This document shows, piece by piece, positions 1 through 9,095 of a stretch of 64,000 nt of DNA. Source of the stretch: CALSMU01 sp965230225 (lineage in GTDB: Bacteria > Bacteroidota > Bacteroidia > Flavobacteriales_D > Parvicellaceae); contig CBDDKM010000003.1 in assembly GCA_965230225.1 (NCBI GenBank), positions 496,001-560,000 of the forward strand. The letters are read 5' to 3'. Each line of letters opens with the position of its first letter. Position 1 is the stretch's first letter. The position numbers and the translations under genes are program-made. The notes beneath the pieces were generated by a model. The model was given only the letters and a program-made list of their open reading frames with translations. It searched no databases and was not told the DNA's origin.

Positions 1-1
1 G

Positions 2-205
2 CCTTGTGTAATCAATTATGAATTGCCAAGATCTCCTAAAGATTATATTCACAGAATTGGAAGAACTGGAAGAGCGGAAAACCCGGGTGATGCCATTTCT
101 TTAATCACCCCGGAAGAACAACATCATTTTAAGGTAATTCAGAAGAAAATGGGTCGTTGGGTAGATATGATTGATAGTGCCAGAATAGATTTTCAAGGAT
201 ATTAG
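2..205 (+). CDS. DEAD-box RNA helicase, C-terminal fragment (cut by window edge)
   Basis: Only the last 67 codons are present; the reading frame is open from the first bases, so the gene starts upstream of the window. The fragment carries helicase motif VI (HRIGRTGRA, encoded at about 50-76) preceded by VINYELPRSPKDY, which is the usual end of the second RecA-like domain of DEAD-box ATP-dependent RNA helicases. These enzymes unwind structured RNA in ribosome assembly or mRNA decay. About 40 residues follow motif VI, with no long basic or RNA-binding tail, so this is a short-tailed member. The exact paralogue (RhlE-type or other) cannot be told from the fragment. An in-frame TTG at 23 is not the start. 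Confidence 0.9.
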   Translation, partial: PCVINYELPRSPKDYIHRIGRTGRAENPGDAISLITPEEQHHFKVIQKKMGRWVDMIDSARIDFQGY

Positions 206-501
206 TGGATTTCAATTATAAACGGAGATAGTTACTCTAATTGACTCAAATTTAGGTTGGTAGGGTTTGGATATTCTGAAAAGAAAATGATTAAAATCTT
301 AAAATTAGTTAGAGAATATTTTCTGTTGTTTACTAGGGAGTAGGGTGAAGTAATTGGCAAAAAGATAATTTTTAGTTTAGTTCTTTTCTCTGATTAGGAT
401 CACAATATTTAAAGTGCATCTCCTACACCAAAATCTAAATAAGTGGTGGGTAATGCTATCTTAGATAGCTGAAACTCAAACCCTTAAAACTCATAACCAG
501 C
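206..501. other. Intergenic region, no gene seen
   Basis: About 296 bases between the helicase and the next gene. No credible ORF, no T-tailed terminator hairpin and no clean TAnnTTTG box were found. The one structure seen is a small inverted repeat, GCTATC-TTA-GATAGC at 455-469, some 30 bases before the next start codon; it could form a short 5'-leader hairpin. Confidence 0.5.
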
Positions 502-3345
502 ATGAAACAATTTAGTTTAGCCGCTTTCGCGGCCCTATTGTCTGTTTCTACTAGTTTAGCACAAAGCCAACGACTCGTGCTAGTAGAACATTTTACACAG
601 GCATCTTGCGGACCATGTGCCGCAGCAAATCCAACTTTAGAGGCAACTCTTAACTCTAACTCCACCAAGGCGGTATCCATTAAACACCAGGTTTCGTGGC
701 CGGGATCGGATCCAATGAACGCTCATTATCCGGCGGGGCCTAACGACAGAAGGGTCTATTATGGAGTGTCCGGAGTACCAAATACTGTACTGGGGGGAAC
801 TTCCGGTCCAGGTGCACCGAACACCATTGTTACCAATTCAACCATTAACAACAGGTATGCGGTTCCATCTCCATTCGATATGAGCGTAAGTTTTACTAAA
901 ACAGCCAGTGCTATCACGGCGAATGTGGATGTAACTTGTACACAAGCGGTATCCGGTAACCTGAAATTGCATATTGTTGTAATTGAAAAGCATATTTCAT
1001 TTAGTTCCCCACCAGGATCTAACGGAGAAACTGATTTTCATAACGTCATGAAACAGATGTTACCTAATACTAGTGGAACCACATTAGCTAGTTCATGGGC
1101 TGTTAACGATAATCAGTCGTTTTCGGAATCCTGGACATGGTCTAATGTATATGATGAAAATGAATTAGCTGTTGTAGCTTTTATTCAAGATCATAGTACC
1201 AAGGAAGTACATCAGGCTGGGTATGCCAGTGCTGTTTCACCCTCGCTAAATGATGATATAGGAATAAGCGATGTTGTTAATGGTGGGAATATTTGTAGTA
1301 CCTCATTTACGCCACAAGTGACTTTAACGAATTATGGTTTAAATACCTTAACAGCAGCGGATGTCATTTATGATATTGATGGTGGAGCCTCCAGTACTTT
1401 TAATTGGGCTGGTTCTCTTGCTTCTGGAGCATCTACAAATGTTACTTTACCAGCAACAACTGTTACGGCAGGTTATCATACTTTCAATGTTGCTACATCT
1501 CAACCTAATGGGGTTGCAGATCAAAATGCTTCTAATGATAACCTTTCCGAACCTTTATCTGTTGGAACTGAAACGATAGATGTGAACATAACAACAGATT
1601 GTTGGGGGAGTGAAACCACCTGGGAAATTAACGATGCTTCCGGGAACACCTGGGTGTCTGGAGGAGGATATCCTAATGTTACTGGTGGGGATACTTATTC
1701 TTCGGCAGTATGTTTAATACCTGGACAATGCTATGATTTTGTAATTAATGATGGCTATGGAGATGGTATGTATGGATCGCAGTATGGGAGCTGTACGGTT
1801 AATGGAACATATTCTATTGAAGATCAATCTTCAACAGTTCTGGCAACCATGCAAGCAGCAAACTCCAATTTTGGTAATCAGGAAATAAATAATTTTTGTG
1901 TGCCTACCAATCCTGTAAGCAACTTTAGTGCCTCTCCTACAACTGTTTGCGAGGGAGAATCGGTTACATTTTCAGACCTAAGTACAGGTAGTATAACAGG
2001 GTGGAGTTGGAGTTTCCCAGGAGGAACACCTGCTACTTCCACCAATCAAAACCCAACAGTAACTTATAATTCTGCAGGAACTTATGATGTAACCCTGGTG
2101 GCAATTGATGGTGCTAAATCAGATACGCTTGTACAGTCTGGATACATTGTAGTTAATGCTAATCCAACAGGAACGACGGCAGTTACAGATGCTTCCTGTG
2201 GTCAAAGTAACGGTTCAGTTACCGTAACTGCAATTGGAGCATCGCCATTCACTTATTCATGGAGTCCAGTAAGCGGTAGTTCAGCAACCCTCTCAGGTTT
2301 AGCAGCTGGTGTTTACGATGTAACTATTACGGATAATAATGGATGTCAGGGTACTGCTACTGGGATTGTATCTAACCCTGGTGCTCCAACAGTTGGGGGA
2401 ACCGGAACAGATGCTACCTGCGATCAGAATGATGGTGAAGTTACTATTTCAGTACAAGGTGGTCAGTCTCCATATACCTACTCCTGGACACCAAATGTAA
2501 GTACTACCAATAGTGCCACTGGTTTATCGTCAGGAACATATAATGTTACTGCTACTGATGCAAATGGTTGCTCAGGAAGCACTACAGTAACCATTACAGC
2601 ACCTCCTTTACCAGTTGCAAGTACAGCATCAACGGATGAAGTTTGTGATGGTGATTGCGACGGAACACTTACTGGAACTGCTACTGCTGGAACAGCACCT
2701 TATACCTACAGCTGGAACAGTGGGGTTGGAAATGTTCAAAATGCCACTGGTATTTGCCCGGGAACTTATGAACTCACCGTAACCGACGATAATGGCTGTA
2801 CATCTACTTCTTCGGTAACAATTGCTGCTGGAGCTGCGATTCCGGTTGCAGGCTTTACAGTTCCAAATACCACAGTCAACATAGGAGATCAGGTAAACTT
2901 TACCAATACATCCGTAGGAGGAAGCACTTATGGTTGGGATTTTGGAGATGGAAACATTTCAAATGCTCAAGATCCTTCTAATACATATAATACTCCTGGA
3001 ACATATACTGTTACTCTAACTGCAACCAATTCTGTTGGGTGTTTCTCTACTGAAACCATGGTGATCACTGTGGAAGACCCTTCAGGTATTCCGGATGAAA
3101 ATCTGGCAGCAATGCTTAGCTTCTATCCAAATCCAACAGAAGGAGAGTTAAACCTTACATGGGATGAATTGAATGTGGATAAGGTTGAAATAACAAATCA
3201 TTTAGGACAGATACTGTATCAAAAGCAAAATCTGAGTGGAACTCAGAATTGTCAATTTGATATGGGGAAAGATCCAAAAGGAATATACTTCATACATGTT
3301 TATGTGGAAGGATCATCCTTTGCAAAGAAATTTATTTTACAATAA
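502..3345 (+). CDS. Secreted Omp28/thioredoxin-like, PKD and SprB-repeat protein with T9SS sorting domain
   Basis: 947-residue exported protein. A signal peptide (about 1-20, ending SLAQ) is followed by an Omp28-like, thioredoxin-fold region (about 22-250) with a CGPC motif at residues 36-39, the classic redox-active dithiol arrangement. Then come a PKD domain (about 470-550), three Cys-containing SprB-type repeats (about 556-776; for example TDASCGQSNGSVTVT and TDANGCSGS), a second PKD domain (about 783-856) and a YPNPTEGELNL-type T9SS sorting domain ending KKFILQ. It should be secreted by T9SS and held at or released from the cell surface. The family role is unsettled: the dithiol suggests disulfide handling, the repeats suggest adhesion. 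The ATG at 502 gives a good signal peptide. It stands alone and ends at a strong terminator. Confidence 0.85.
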   Translation: MKQFSLAAFAALLSVSTSLAQSQRLVLVEHFTQASCGPCAAANPTLEATLNSNSTKAVSIKHQVSWPGSDPMNAHYPAGPNDRRVYYGVSGVPNTVLGGTSGPGAPNTIVTNSTINNRYAVPSPFDMSVSFTKTASAITANVDVTCTQAVSGNLKLHIVVIEKHISFSSPPGSNGETDFHNVMKQMLPNTSGTTLASSWAVNDNQSFSESWTWSNVYDENELAVVAFIQDHSTKEVHQAGYASAVSPSLNDDIGISDVVNGGNICSTSFTPQVTLTNYGLNTLTAADVIYDIDGGASSTFNWAGSLASGASTNVTLPATTVTAGYHTFNVATSQPNGVADQNASNDNLSEPLSVGTETIDVNITTDCWGSETTWEINDASGNTWVSGGGYPNVTGGDTYSSAVCLIPGQCYDFVINDGYGDGMYGSQYGSCTVNGTYSIEDQSSTVLATMQAANSNFGNQEINNFCVPTNPVSNFSASPTTVCEGESVTFSDLSTGSITGWSWSFPGGTPATSTNQNPTVTYNSAGTYDVTLVAIDGAKSDTLVQSGYIVVNANPTGTTAVTDASCGQSNGSVTVTAIGASPFTYSWSPVSGSSATLSGLAAGVYDVTITDNNGCQGTATGIVSNPGAPTVGGTGTDATCDQNDGEVTISVQGGQSPYTYSWTPNVSTTNSATGLSSGTYNVTATDANGCSGSTTVTITAPPLPVASTASTDEVCDGDCDGTLTGTATAGTAPYTYSWNSGVGNVQNATGICPGTYELTVTDDNGCTSTSSVTIAAGAAIPVAGFTVPNTTVNIGDQVNFTNTSVGGSTYGWDFGDGNISNAQDPSNTYNTPGTYTVTLTATNSVGCFSTETMVITVEDPSGIPDENLAAMLSFYPNPTEGELNLTWDELNVDKVEITNHLGQILYQKQNLSGTQNCQFDMGKDPKGIYFIHVYVEGSSFAKKFILQ

Positions 3346-3369
3346 AATTAAACCGGGTTTGAGTTTAAG

Positions 3370-3402
3370 CGGGAGGTGTCTTTGATGCCTCCCGTTTTGT
3401 TT
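3370..3402 (+). terminator. Rho-independent terminator after the Omp28-like gene
   Basis: Perfect 7-bp stem CGGGAGG (3370-3376) and CCTCCCG (3388-3394), followed by TTTTGTTT; it lies 25 bases after the stop codon of the gene ending at 3345. Confidence 0.85.
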
Positions 3403-3410
3403 ATAGTAAA

Positions 3411-3447
3411 AATAAAAAAGCCGCAACTCAAATAGAGTGCGGCTTTT
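3411..3447 (-). terminator. Terminator for the leftward operon (possibly bidirectional)
   Basis: Stem GCCGCA-CTC (3420-3429, one bulged A) with GAG-TGCGGC (3435-3443). On the minus strand it is followed by a T-run (A-run at 3414-3419 on the plus strand); on the plus strand TTTT follows. It lies just past the stop of the leftward gene that ends at 3471. Confidence 0.8.
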
Positions 3448-3470
3448 ACGCTATGATAATTCAATTGATC

Positions 3471-4814
3471 TTATTGTTTGATCAACGATTTTGTGGTGGT
3501 TGAATTGGCGTTTGTAATTCTAACAATGTAGTTTCCATTTTCCAAAGCAGATAAATCAATTACCTGATTCAATTGAGTATTGCTAGTTGTATAACAAATT
3601 TTCCCTTCAGAGCTATAAACAACTACTTCGCTGTTTAGTGGAGCATCTACCAAAATAGTTCCGTTAGTTGGGTTAGGGTAGATAGAAGCCTCCAACTCTG
3701 TCATTTCATTAACTCCTGATACTGTGGAAACATCATTGGCATCTCTAGGAAGTATTTTAAATTCTCCGTAGTTATAATCTACCAATCCGGTAACGTTGTA
3801 TGCGTTGTTTAATATTGGGGTATAGGCATACAAGAAGTCATCTACTTGTGCAGGCCCTGAACCATCATTAATGGTCCATTCTCCGAAGTTGGCACCAACA
3901 TCCGCATTGCTACAAACTGCATTAGTTACTGTAACAAGGCATCCTTCGTATTGCTCCGTCATGGCATCTGCTGAAGAAACAGGGTTTGACATGAAGAAGT
4001 TTCCAGAAGAAACAAGGTTGAAGTTGGTTACGTTTTTAAGTTCAGTAAGGTCAAAATACTCATCTACTTCAGCATCAAGTGTAACAGAGTCACCAATGTT
4101 TACCGTGTTTTGACTGTCGTAAACATATACTCCAGACCAAGGACCATTACCACTTTGTAGGTAAAATCTTCCATCAGCTCTAACTCCTGTAACAATTCCT
4201 CCTGTACTAACTATTTGTCCTGAGTATGGAGAATCTGCCGGGTTAGCAGTAGAATACTGAATGTCGTAAATAGAAATACTTGCCGGTGGAACGTAAGTTC
4301 CAACGTTAACAACTACACTGTCTAATTCTAATTCGCTTCCATCTACCATGTTTCTTACAGAAATCAAGAACTCAGCAGTAGAGTTATTGGTGGTATCTGC
4401 AACAATCGATTGTGTGTGTTGCTCCCAGGTAGAAGTGTTTACAGAAATGTAATTGGCGTAATCATATCCATAATCATTTCCATCCATATCTCCGTCAAAA
4501 ATTCCAACTCGAATATCACCTTGCCCTTTTACCCAGAAAGTAACTTCGTAAGTAGTATCCATCACAACAGGAACCGGTTGTGTAGAAAGTCTTTTGTGGC
4601 TACTTTCTTCGTTGTACAATTTGGCAGTGTTGCTTCCGTAAACTGCCCCCGAAGTAATTTGCTCAATGCTGTCTGCCTCTAAGCTTGTTTTAGCTCCAAA
4701 GAAATCATCCGGTGTACCTGCCGTCCAGTCTTCGAAATTTGAACTGAAAACTGTTTGTGCACTAGCGCTTCCAAAGGCCAAAGCTGATAATGCAATAAGG
4801 TAAACTTTTTTCAT
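3471..4814 (-). CDS. Secreted OB-fold (ExeM/YhcR-like) protein with T9SS sorting domain
   Basis: 447 residues. Signal peptide about 1-19 (ending SASAQ), then a carbohydrate-binding-like beta-sandwich (about 20-170, FSSNFEDWTAGTPDDF onward). Next is a region of about 175-290 (YSGQIVSTGGIVTGV, GRFYLQSG, GVYVYDSQNTVNIGD, VDEYFDLTELKNV) that resembles the OB-fold found beside the nuclease domain in ExeM/YhcR extracellular nucleases. A T9SS sorting domain closes it (ASIYPNPTNG to KSLIKQ). No catalytic nuclease domain is present here; candidates for that role are encoded by the divergent genes at 9096 and 10198. It is the last gene of a leftward operon after the TonB receptor and lipoprotein, 26 bases downstream of the latter. 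The nucleic-acid-binding role is inference. Confidence 0.8.
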   Translation of the reverse strand: MKKVYLIALSALAFGSASAQTVFSSNFEDWTAGTPDDFFGAKTSLEADSIEQITSGAVYGSNTAKLYNEESSHKRLSTQPVPVVMDTTYEVTFWVKGQGDIRVGIFDGDMDGNDYGYDYANYISVNTSTWEQHTQSIVADTTNNSTAEFLISVRNMVDGSELELDSVVVNVGTYVPPASISIYDIQYSTANPADSPYSGQIVSTGGIVTGVRADGRFYLQSGNGPWSGVYVYDSQNTVNIGDSVTLDAEVDEYFDLTELKNVTNFNLVSSGNFFMSNPVSSADAMTEQYEGCLVTVTNAVCSNADVGANFGEWTINDGSGPAQVDDFLYAYTPILNNAYNVTGLVDYNYGEFKILPRDANDVSTVSGVNEMTELEASIYPNPTNGTILVDAPLNSEVVVYSSEGKICYTTSNTQLNQVIDLSALENGNYIVRITNANSTTTKSLIKQ

Positions 4815-4840
4815 TTTTTTAAATTTTGGTGTTTGTCTTT

Positions 4841-6103
4841 TTATTGTGTTACAATTACGTTGTCTAATTTGTAAGTGGTCGTTTGTCCTCCAACACCACT
4901 GGCATTGTATTTAAATCCAATAACATAGTTACCTGATAATCCAAGTCCTGTTAAGTCGATTGTACCAGAGTTAACCCATGTTCCACTGGCATCTCCCGAT
5001 CCTGCAAAAGTTGCAGTTAATTGAGTCCATGTAGCTGTGGCAGCGTTGGAACCATTATAGTCAGTAGATACCCATACCGTTAATCCATCGTGATTATATC
5101 CTGCATGTGTTGTCTGGAAGGTAAGTGCGTCTGATCCGGAGTAAATGATCTCAGGGGAAACTACCCACATCTCGTTAGTAGAAGTAGAAGTTCCAAGAAT
5201 AGAAGCCTCAGCATATTTATTTCCGGCATCATCTTTACAAGCCCATCTTAAAGTTCCATCTGTGGATTCTGTGTTCCAGCAATCTGCATCCAATGGATTA
5301 TTGATTACTTGCGCATTGAAATCTTCATTAAGTCCATTAACCGGGTTGCAAATAACAGAACCTCCACCAGTGCATCTTGGATTAACAAAATTTAAATCGG
5401 ATGGTTCTCTTACATACAATTGCAAGTCGGTGTTGTACACTCCTAATATACCAATGAATGTCCCATTTAATTCAGGAATCAAATCATCAGCAAAGTTGGC
5501 ATAACCACTGGTTCTAACTAACACTGTATTGATCCCACTGCAATCTACCAAATCATGATTTACACTAGATTGCGTAGCAGCATTGGCCCAGGTAGCTCCT
5601 AAAGAAGTAGCTGCAAATTCAACATCTTCCAGTTGGATAAGCATTGCTTGGTCTGCAGCAGTTAATTGATCGATGGTTTTAACCAATGGAGCAACAGTTT
5701 TTCCTGTAGCTTGCTTGATAATGTTATTGTCTGTATCTACATTATCCAATTGCATCATTCCATTATAGTTGTCCAGAGTAGTTCCATTAAGGTAGATTCT
5801 AACAGAATCTCCCTGATATATTCCACCGGAATTGGTTAATCTTAATTGAATTGCACCTGTAGCATCCTGCACATATACCTCTTTGTAAAAGTTACCGGAT
5901 GATTCGTCTGTGGTAGCTGTAGCATAAATAGAATAATCCTCAGTGATTTCTACTGCAGAAGTGGAATACATTGCTTTTAGGTCTGCAATGGTTATTACAT
6001 TTCCTTCCGGAATAGTAGGTACTGGTGGTTGGTCATACTCTCGCTTACAAGATGAAGCGGTAATAACCAACAACAAAATGAAAACTAAATTTAACTTCTT
6101 CAT
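4841..6103 (-). CDS. DUF5689-type outer-membrane lipoprotein with choice-of-anchor-like domain
   Basis: 420 residues with a lipoprotein signal peptide: lipobox TASSC with the lipidated Cys at residue 19. Residues about 35-240 match the DUF5689 pattern (VITIADLKAMY, YKEVYVQDATGAIQLRL, GDSVRIYLNG), an OB-like fold common in Bacteroidota surface lipoproteins. Residues about 255-420 form a jelly-roll of the choice-of-anchor J kind (CWNTESTDG, MWVVSPEI, YKLDNVIVTQ). It sits 18 bases downstream of the TonB receptor gene, the position where a SusD-like partner lipoprotein would be, so it is probably the surface-exposed binding partner of that receptor. The substrate is not readable from the sequence; the nuclease neighbours point to nucleic acid or its products. 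Confidence 0.82.
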   Translation of the reverse strand: MKKLNLVFILLLVITASSCKREYDQPPVPTIPEGNVITIADLKAMYSTSAVEITEDYSIYATATTDESSGNFYKEVYVQDATGAIQLRLTNSGGIYQGDSVRIYLNGTTLDNYNGMMQLDNVDTDNNIIKQATGKTVAPLVKTIDQLTAADQAMLIQLEDVEFAATSLGATWANAATQSSVNHDLVDCSGINTVLVRTSGYANFADDLIPELNGTFIGILGVYNTDLQLYVREPSDLNFVNPRCTGGGSVICNPVNGLNEDFNAQVINNPLDADCWNTESTDGTLRWACKDDAGNKYAEASILGTSTSTNEMWVVSPEIIYSGSDALTFQTTHAGYNHDGLTVWVSTDYNGSNAATATWTQLTATFAGSGDASGTWVNSGTIDLTGLGLSGNYVIGFKYNASGVGGQTTTYKLDNVIVTQ

Positions 6104-6121
6104 ATCTCGAGTTCAGTCTTT

Positions 6122-8638
6122 TTAAAATAAATAACTCACCATGGCGAAGTAGGTTAACCCGTACATGTAGCCATATTTTGGAGGAAACTTATCAATGTCG
6201 GTAACATCGTATCTAAGTTGTTCAAACCCTCCTGTTTTAAATGAGGTATTGTTTAATACATTATTTACGTTCACATTCAACCTTAAGTAAGAGTTGTATT
6301 TGCGAATCTTCCAGGATTTACCACCATAAACATTTAAGGTGTATCCGTTATCTAGTTGCTCTTGAACAATGATTTCTTTCCATTGCGGATCACTTTCTAC
6401 AAATCCTGCAATTGCTTCTTCTGTTCTTCTATCCGGGTTAGGGTCTAAATAGATGTCTGCAAAATAGTTGAAGTTAGCACCGGCGTACCAGTACTTAGGC
6501 GAATTGTATTTTAATCCAATGGAAGCAGCTGTTTGTGGCATCCCCCCAATTCTGTAATTCTTTAAATAAACCACTTTGTTTTCTGCAACCACTTCTTCTG
6601 AGTTGTCTCTGGTAATGGTAGCAATTGGTCTGGAGTTATATAATGATTGTCCTGTAGTAAATGCTCCTTGCAATACGTAAGAAGAGGCAATGGTTTTCTC
6701 GATTCCCAATTCACCCCCCATGTACAGTTGGTCAACTCCGGTCATCATGTAGTTCACAAAGGTTAAGTACTCATCATGATAAAAACTTCTCGACCAAACC
6801 TGATCATTCATTTCAGTATAATACCCCGTTAGCCTAACTTTCAGGTTAGGGTATCGAACCATGTAGTTAATGTCTCCAGACATTATGGTGGTACTCTCTA
6901 AGTTAGGAATTACCTGATCTCTAGTTCTAGGAGAAATAAATGCATTTCTTGCAAATGGAGCTCTTGTCATGTAAGTTCCATTGGCAGTAAGTAAGTGCCT
7001 TCCGGTAATTTTGTATACCGCTCCTGCTTTAACGCCGTAGTTGTTAAATGTTTGCTTTTCAGATTCCCCAATTGAGTTTTCGGGAAATTTTCCATTTTGC
7101 ATCAAACCATTTCTCCAGAAAGAGGTGTTGGATCCTGTTAATCCAACAAATCCATCCAGTTTTCTTGATTTGTAATCCAATTGCCCAAATACTTCGTACT
7201 TGTTTACATGGATTTCGTAATCGTAACCAAATACATCACCAACTCCGATGATCTTATTTGGTGTAGAGAGATCATTTTGTGCTGTTACCTCATCATCGAA
7301 ATCACGCTCCGCAAACTGGTCAACATCTACCCAGAAATCACCTCCTAGCAAGTCGTTCATTTTACGGTAGTTTCTGGTTTTGTGGTGATAACCATGAACT
7401 CCTGCAGAAAGGTATAAGTTTTCGTTAATGTCTTTGTTGTAGATGGAGTTGATACCAAACATTCGTGGATCAGACCGGTATTCTTCCACTACATATTTTG
7501 ATCGGTTTCCTTCAATCGTATTTCCTGTAATACCATTAGCATTTTCTACTGCATACAAGTTTTTGCTGTTGGCAAAGTACATTTGGTCCCAATCAATTTG
7601 ATGATTAGTTCCACCTGCCCAAAGTGCTGTTAGTTCATCAGCTTCTTCAATTTCATTTCTCCCCAAATGGTAACTTGGAAATCTTTTGTAATAATCTGGT
7701 CTTGGATCGGCCGCATCATACCAGTTAAGATTGGTATTGCTAGTTCTTCCAACAATAGCATAGGCTGTAGTGGTTAATTTGGAACCATCTTCAAAATTCA
7801 AATAGTCTGTTAATGAGATATAAGGCTTATGATTGTCCCTCATTCTTGCATTTCTCTTAATTTTTCCGTCGTTCTGGTATCCCCAGTATGGGTTGTAAAA
7901 ATTGTTGCCGGTCAAATCGTATGCCTCCTGAGTAGAAATTCCTCTTCTTCCCTGTACTGTTGGAGCTCCAAAAGCAGCCAAATTAATGGTGTGCCCTTCT
8001 TTTATTTTTCGCTCTATTGCAAAGAAATAGCTTCCTCCATCATAGAATGTTCCATCAACGTACCCCTCATCAGACCAACGCCTGGAGAATGAACCTGAAA
8101 ATGCCCACCCATTTTTCCAACCGGAGTTGTAAGTGTACATCATTCTGTTTCGGTAGCTTCGATTGGTTACAGCGTAAGAAGCTCTATGTCCTGTTCTTTT
8201 GTCAGAAGCCCTTAAGCTAATGTTGGAGTATCCTCCAATTCCACCAAATCCGATATGCGATGAAGCAATTCCTGTTTTTGCTTCCGGGTATCTTGTAATG
8301 TCATTCAGACCTCCCCAGTAACTCCAGATGGCCCATCCGGATTCTGGATCATTCCCTGGCATTCCGCCAATGGTAATGATCGTGTTTTCAGAACTATATC
8401 CTCTTAGTCTGAATCTGGCTGCGCTAAAGTTAAAACCTGCAATACCTGCGTAAACATCTCTGGAAGATTGCAATAATCCACTCACGTCTTGCGACTGAGT
8501 TTCAGAGTCAATAAGATCTGCACCTGATGCAAGGACCGGGATAATTTCCCTTAGTGTATCCGTTTTGATGGTGTCAGATTGAGCATTGAACGATAGAGTT
8601 GCCAGGCATAAAGTCAATATGGCTAAGCTTTTTTGCAT
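6122..8638 (-). CDS. TonB-dependent outer-membrane receptor
   Basis: 838 residues. Signal peptide (about 1-19, SFNAQ), a plug domain (about 40-160: LLQSSRDVYAGIAGFNFS, RFRLRGYSSENTIITIGG, GFGGIGGYSNISLR) and a 22-strand-type beta-barrel rich in aromatic residues to the C-terminal FAMVSYLF, which ends in the expected aromatic residue. The carboxypeptidase-regulatory-like N-terminal domain of SusC-type receptors is absent, so this is closer to a classical TonB receptor. The family imports large or scarce ligands using TonB-ExbBD energy. It is the first gene of an operon with the DUF5689 lipoprotein and OB-fold protein and is divergent from two secreted nuclease/phosphatase-family genes; uptake of nucleotide fragments or a metal or phosphate complex is a reasonable inference. 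The ATG at 8638 gives the signal peptide. Confidence 0.88.
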   Translation of the reverse strand: MQKSLAILTLCLATLSFNAQSDTIKTDTLREIIPVLASGADLIDSETQSQDVSGLLQSSRDVYAGIAGFNFSAARFRLRGYSSENTIITIGGMPGNDPESGWAIWSYWGGLNDITRYPEAKTGIASSHIGFGGIGGYSNISLRASDKRTGHRASYAVTNRSYRNRMMYTYNSGWKNGWAFSGSFSRRWSDEGYVDGTFYDGGSYFFAIERKIKEGHTINLAAFGAPTVQGRRGISTQEAYDLTGNNFYNPYWGYQNDGKIKRNARMRDNHKPYISLTDYLNFEDGSKLTTTAYAIVGRTSNTNLNWYDAADPRPDYYKRFPSYHLGRNEIEEADELTALWAGGTNHQIDWDQMYFANSKNLYAVENANGITGNTIEGNRSKYVVEEYRSDPRMFGINSIYNKDINENLYLSAGVHGYHHKTRNYRKMNDLLGGDFWVDVDQFAERDFDDEVTAQNDLSTPNKIIGVGDVFGYDYEIHVNKYEVFGQLDYKSRKLDGFVGLTGSNTSFWRNGLMQNGKFPENSIGESEKQTFNNYGVKAGAVYKITGRHLLTANGTYMTRAPFARNAFISPRTRDQVIPNLESTTIMSGDINYMVRYPNLKVRLTGYYTEMNDQVWSRSFYHDEYLTFVNYMMTGVDQLYMGGELGIEKTIASSYVLQGAFTTGQSLYNSRPIATITRDNSEEVVAENKVVYLKNYRIGGMPQTAASIGLKYNSPKYWYAGANFNYFADIYLDPNPDRRTEEAIAGFVESDPQWKEIIVQEQLDNGYTLNVYGGKSWKIRKYNSYLRLNVNVNNVLNNTSFKTGGFEQLRYDVTDIDKFPPKYGYMYGLTYFAMVSYLF

Positions 8639-8853
8639 CGTAAATAATTGTGCTTTTGATCAGAAAGAAATCTAAATTTTAGAAGTGGGATAGTAAAAAA
8701 CAAACAAACTTAAAACTCAAATTGGTTCTTTAGTTGGTCTGTGGTGGTTTCTTACTTTTCTAAAACTTTTTTTAAGATTAATTATGTTTCCGTGGTTTCA
8801 GATTCGATTACCTTCAAGGAGAACACGGAACATTCTTGCCTACAAAGTTAATC

Positions 8854-8872
8854 TATTTTTGACACTTGTCAA
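8854..8872 (+). promoter_or_regulatory. -7 box overlapped by TTGACA-CT-TGTCAA palindrome
   Basis: TATTTTTG at 8854-8861 fits the Bacteroidota -7 consensus. It overlaps a perfect inverted repeat TTGACA (8859-8864), spacer CT, TGTCAA (8867-8872). The overlap suggests an operator that could block a plus-strand promoter, but no cognate regulator lies nearby. Confidence 0.35.
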
Positions 8873-9003
8873 GAGCCAATGATGTACAAACCACATTCCT
8901 AACGATTATTTAACATAGATAGAAAGTTCAGGAATAGCCTAATTTTCTAGGGTGTAGATTGTTTTGTGCTGTTGGGAAATTAAGCCAAATTGTTAATACC
9001 TTT

Positions 9004-9034
9004 TTGAGATGTGAATAATTTGGTCATATATTTG
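9004..9034 (+). promoter_or_regulatory. Bacteroidota-type promoter of the secreted nuclease genes
   Basis: TTG at 9004-9006, a 20-base spacer and TATATTTG at 9027-9034 fit the Bacteroidota -33/-7 promoter (TTG and TAnnTTTG). Transcription should begin near 9040, which argues that the ATG at 9051 is too close and that the ATG at 9096 is the real start. Confidence 0.7.
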
Positions 9035-9040
9035 CACTGT

Positions 9041-9060
9041 CCGTTTCAGAATGGAAACGG
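9041..9060 (+). promoter_or_regulatory. 5'-end mRNA hairpin upstream of the secreted nuclease gene
   Basis: CCGTTTC (9041-9047) and GAAACGG (9054-9060) form a perfect 7-bp stem with a 6-base loop that contains the ATG at 9051. It begins at the predicted transcription start, so it may protect the 5' end of the mRNA or control translation. Confidence 0.5.
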
Positions 9061-9095
9061 TAATTCATATTCGTAAAAACAATCATCATTTTCCC

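Larger units (their letters stand above)
8639..9095. other. Divergent control region between the TonB operon and the secreted nuclease pair
   Basis: No gene is seen. The region holds two plus-strand -7 boxes (8854-8861 and 9027-9034), a long-armed inverted repeat TTCCGTG (8788-8794) and CACGGAA (8824-8830), the palindrome at 8859-8872 and the hairpin at 9041-9060, the last two listed separately. No convincing minus-strand -7 box was found for the receptor gene. Confidence 0.5.

Noticed and set aside
5145..5504. 119-codon open frame opposite the DUF5689 lipoprotein gene
   Set aside because: Antisense to a clear lipoprotein gene in the same bases; composition is that of a shadow frame.
9051..9095. 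ATG at 9051 as start of the secreted nuclease
   Set aside because: It lies in the loop of a hairpin at the predicted mRNA 5' end and adds 15 residues before a clean signal peptide; the ATG at 9096 was chosen.
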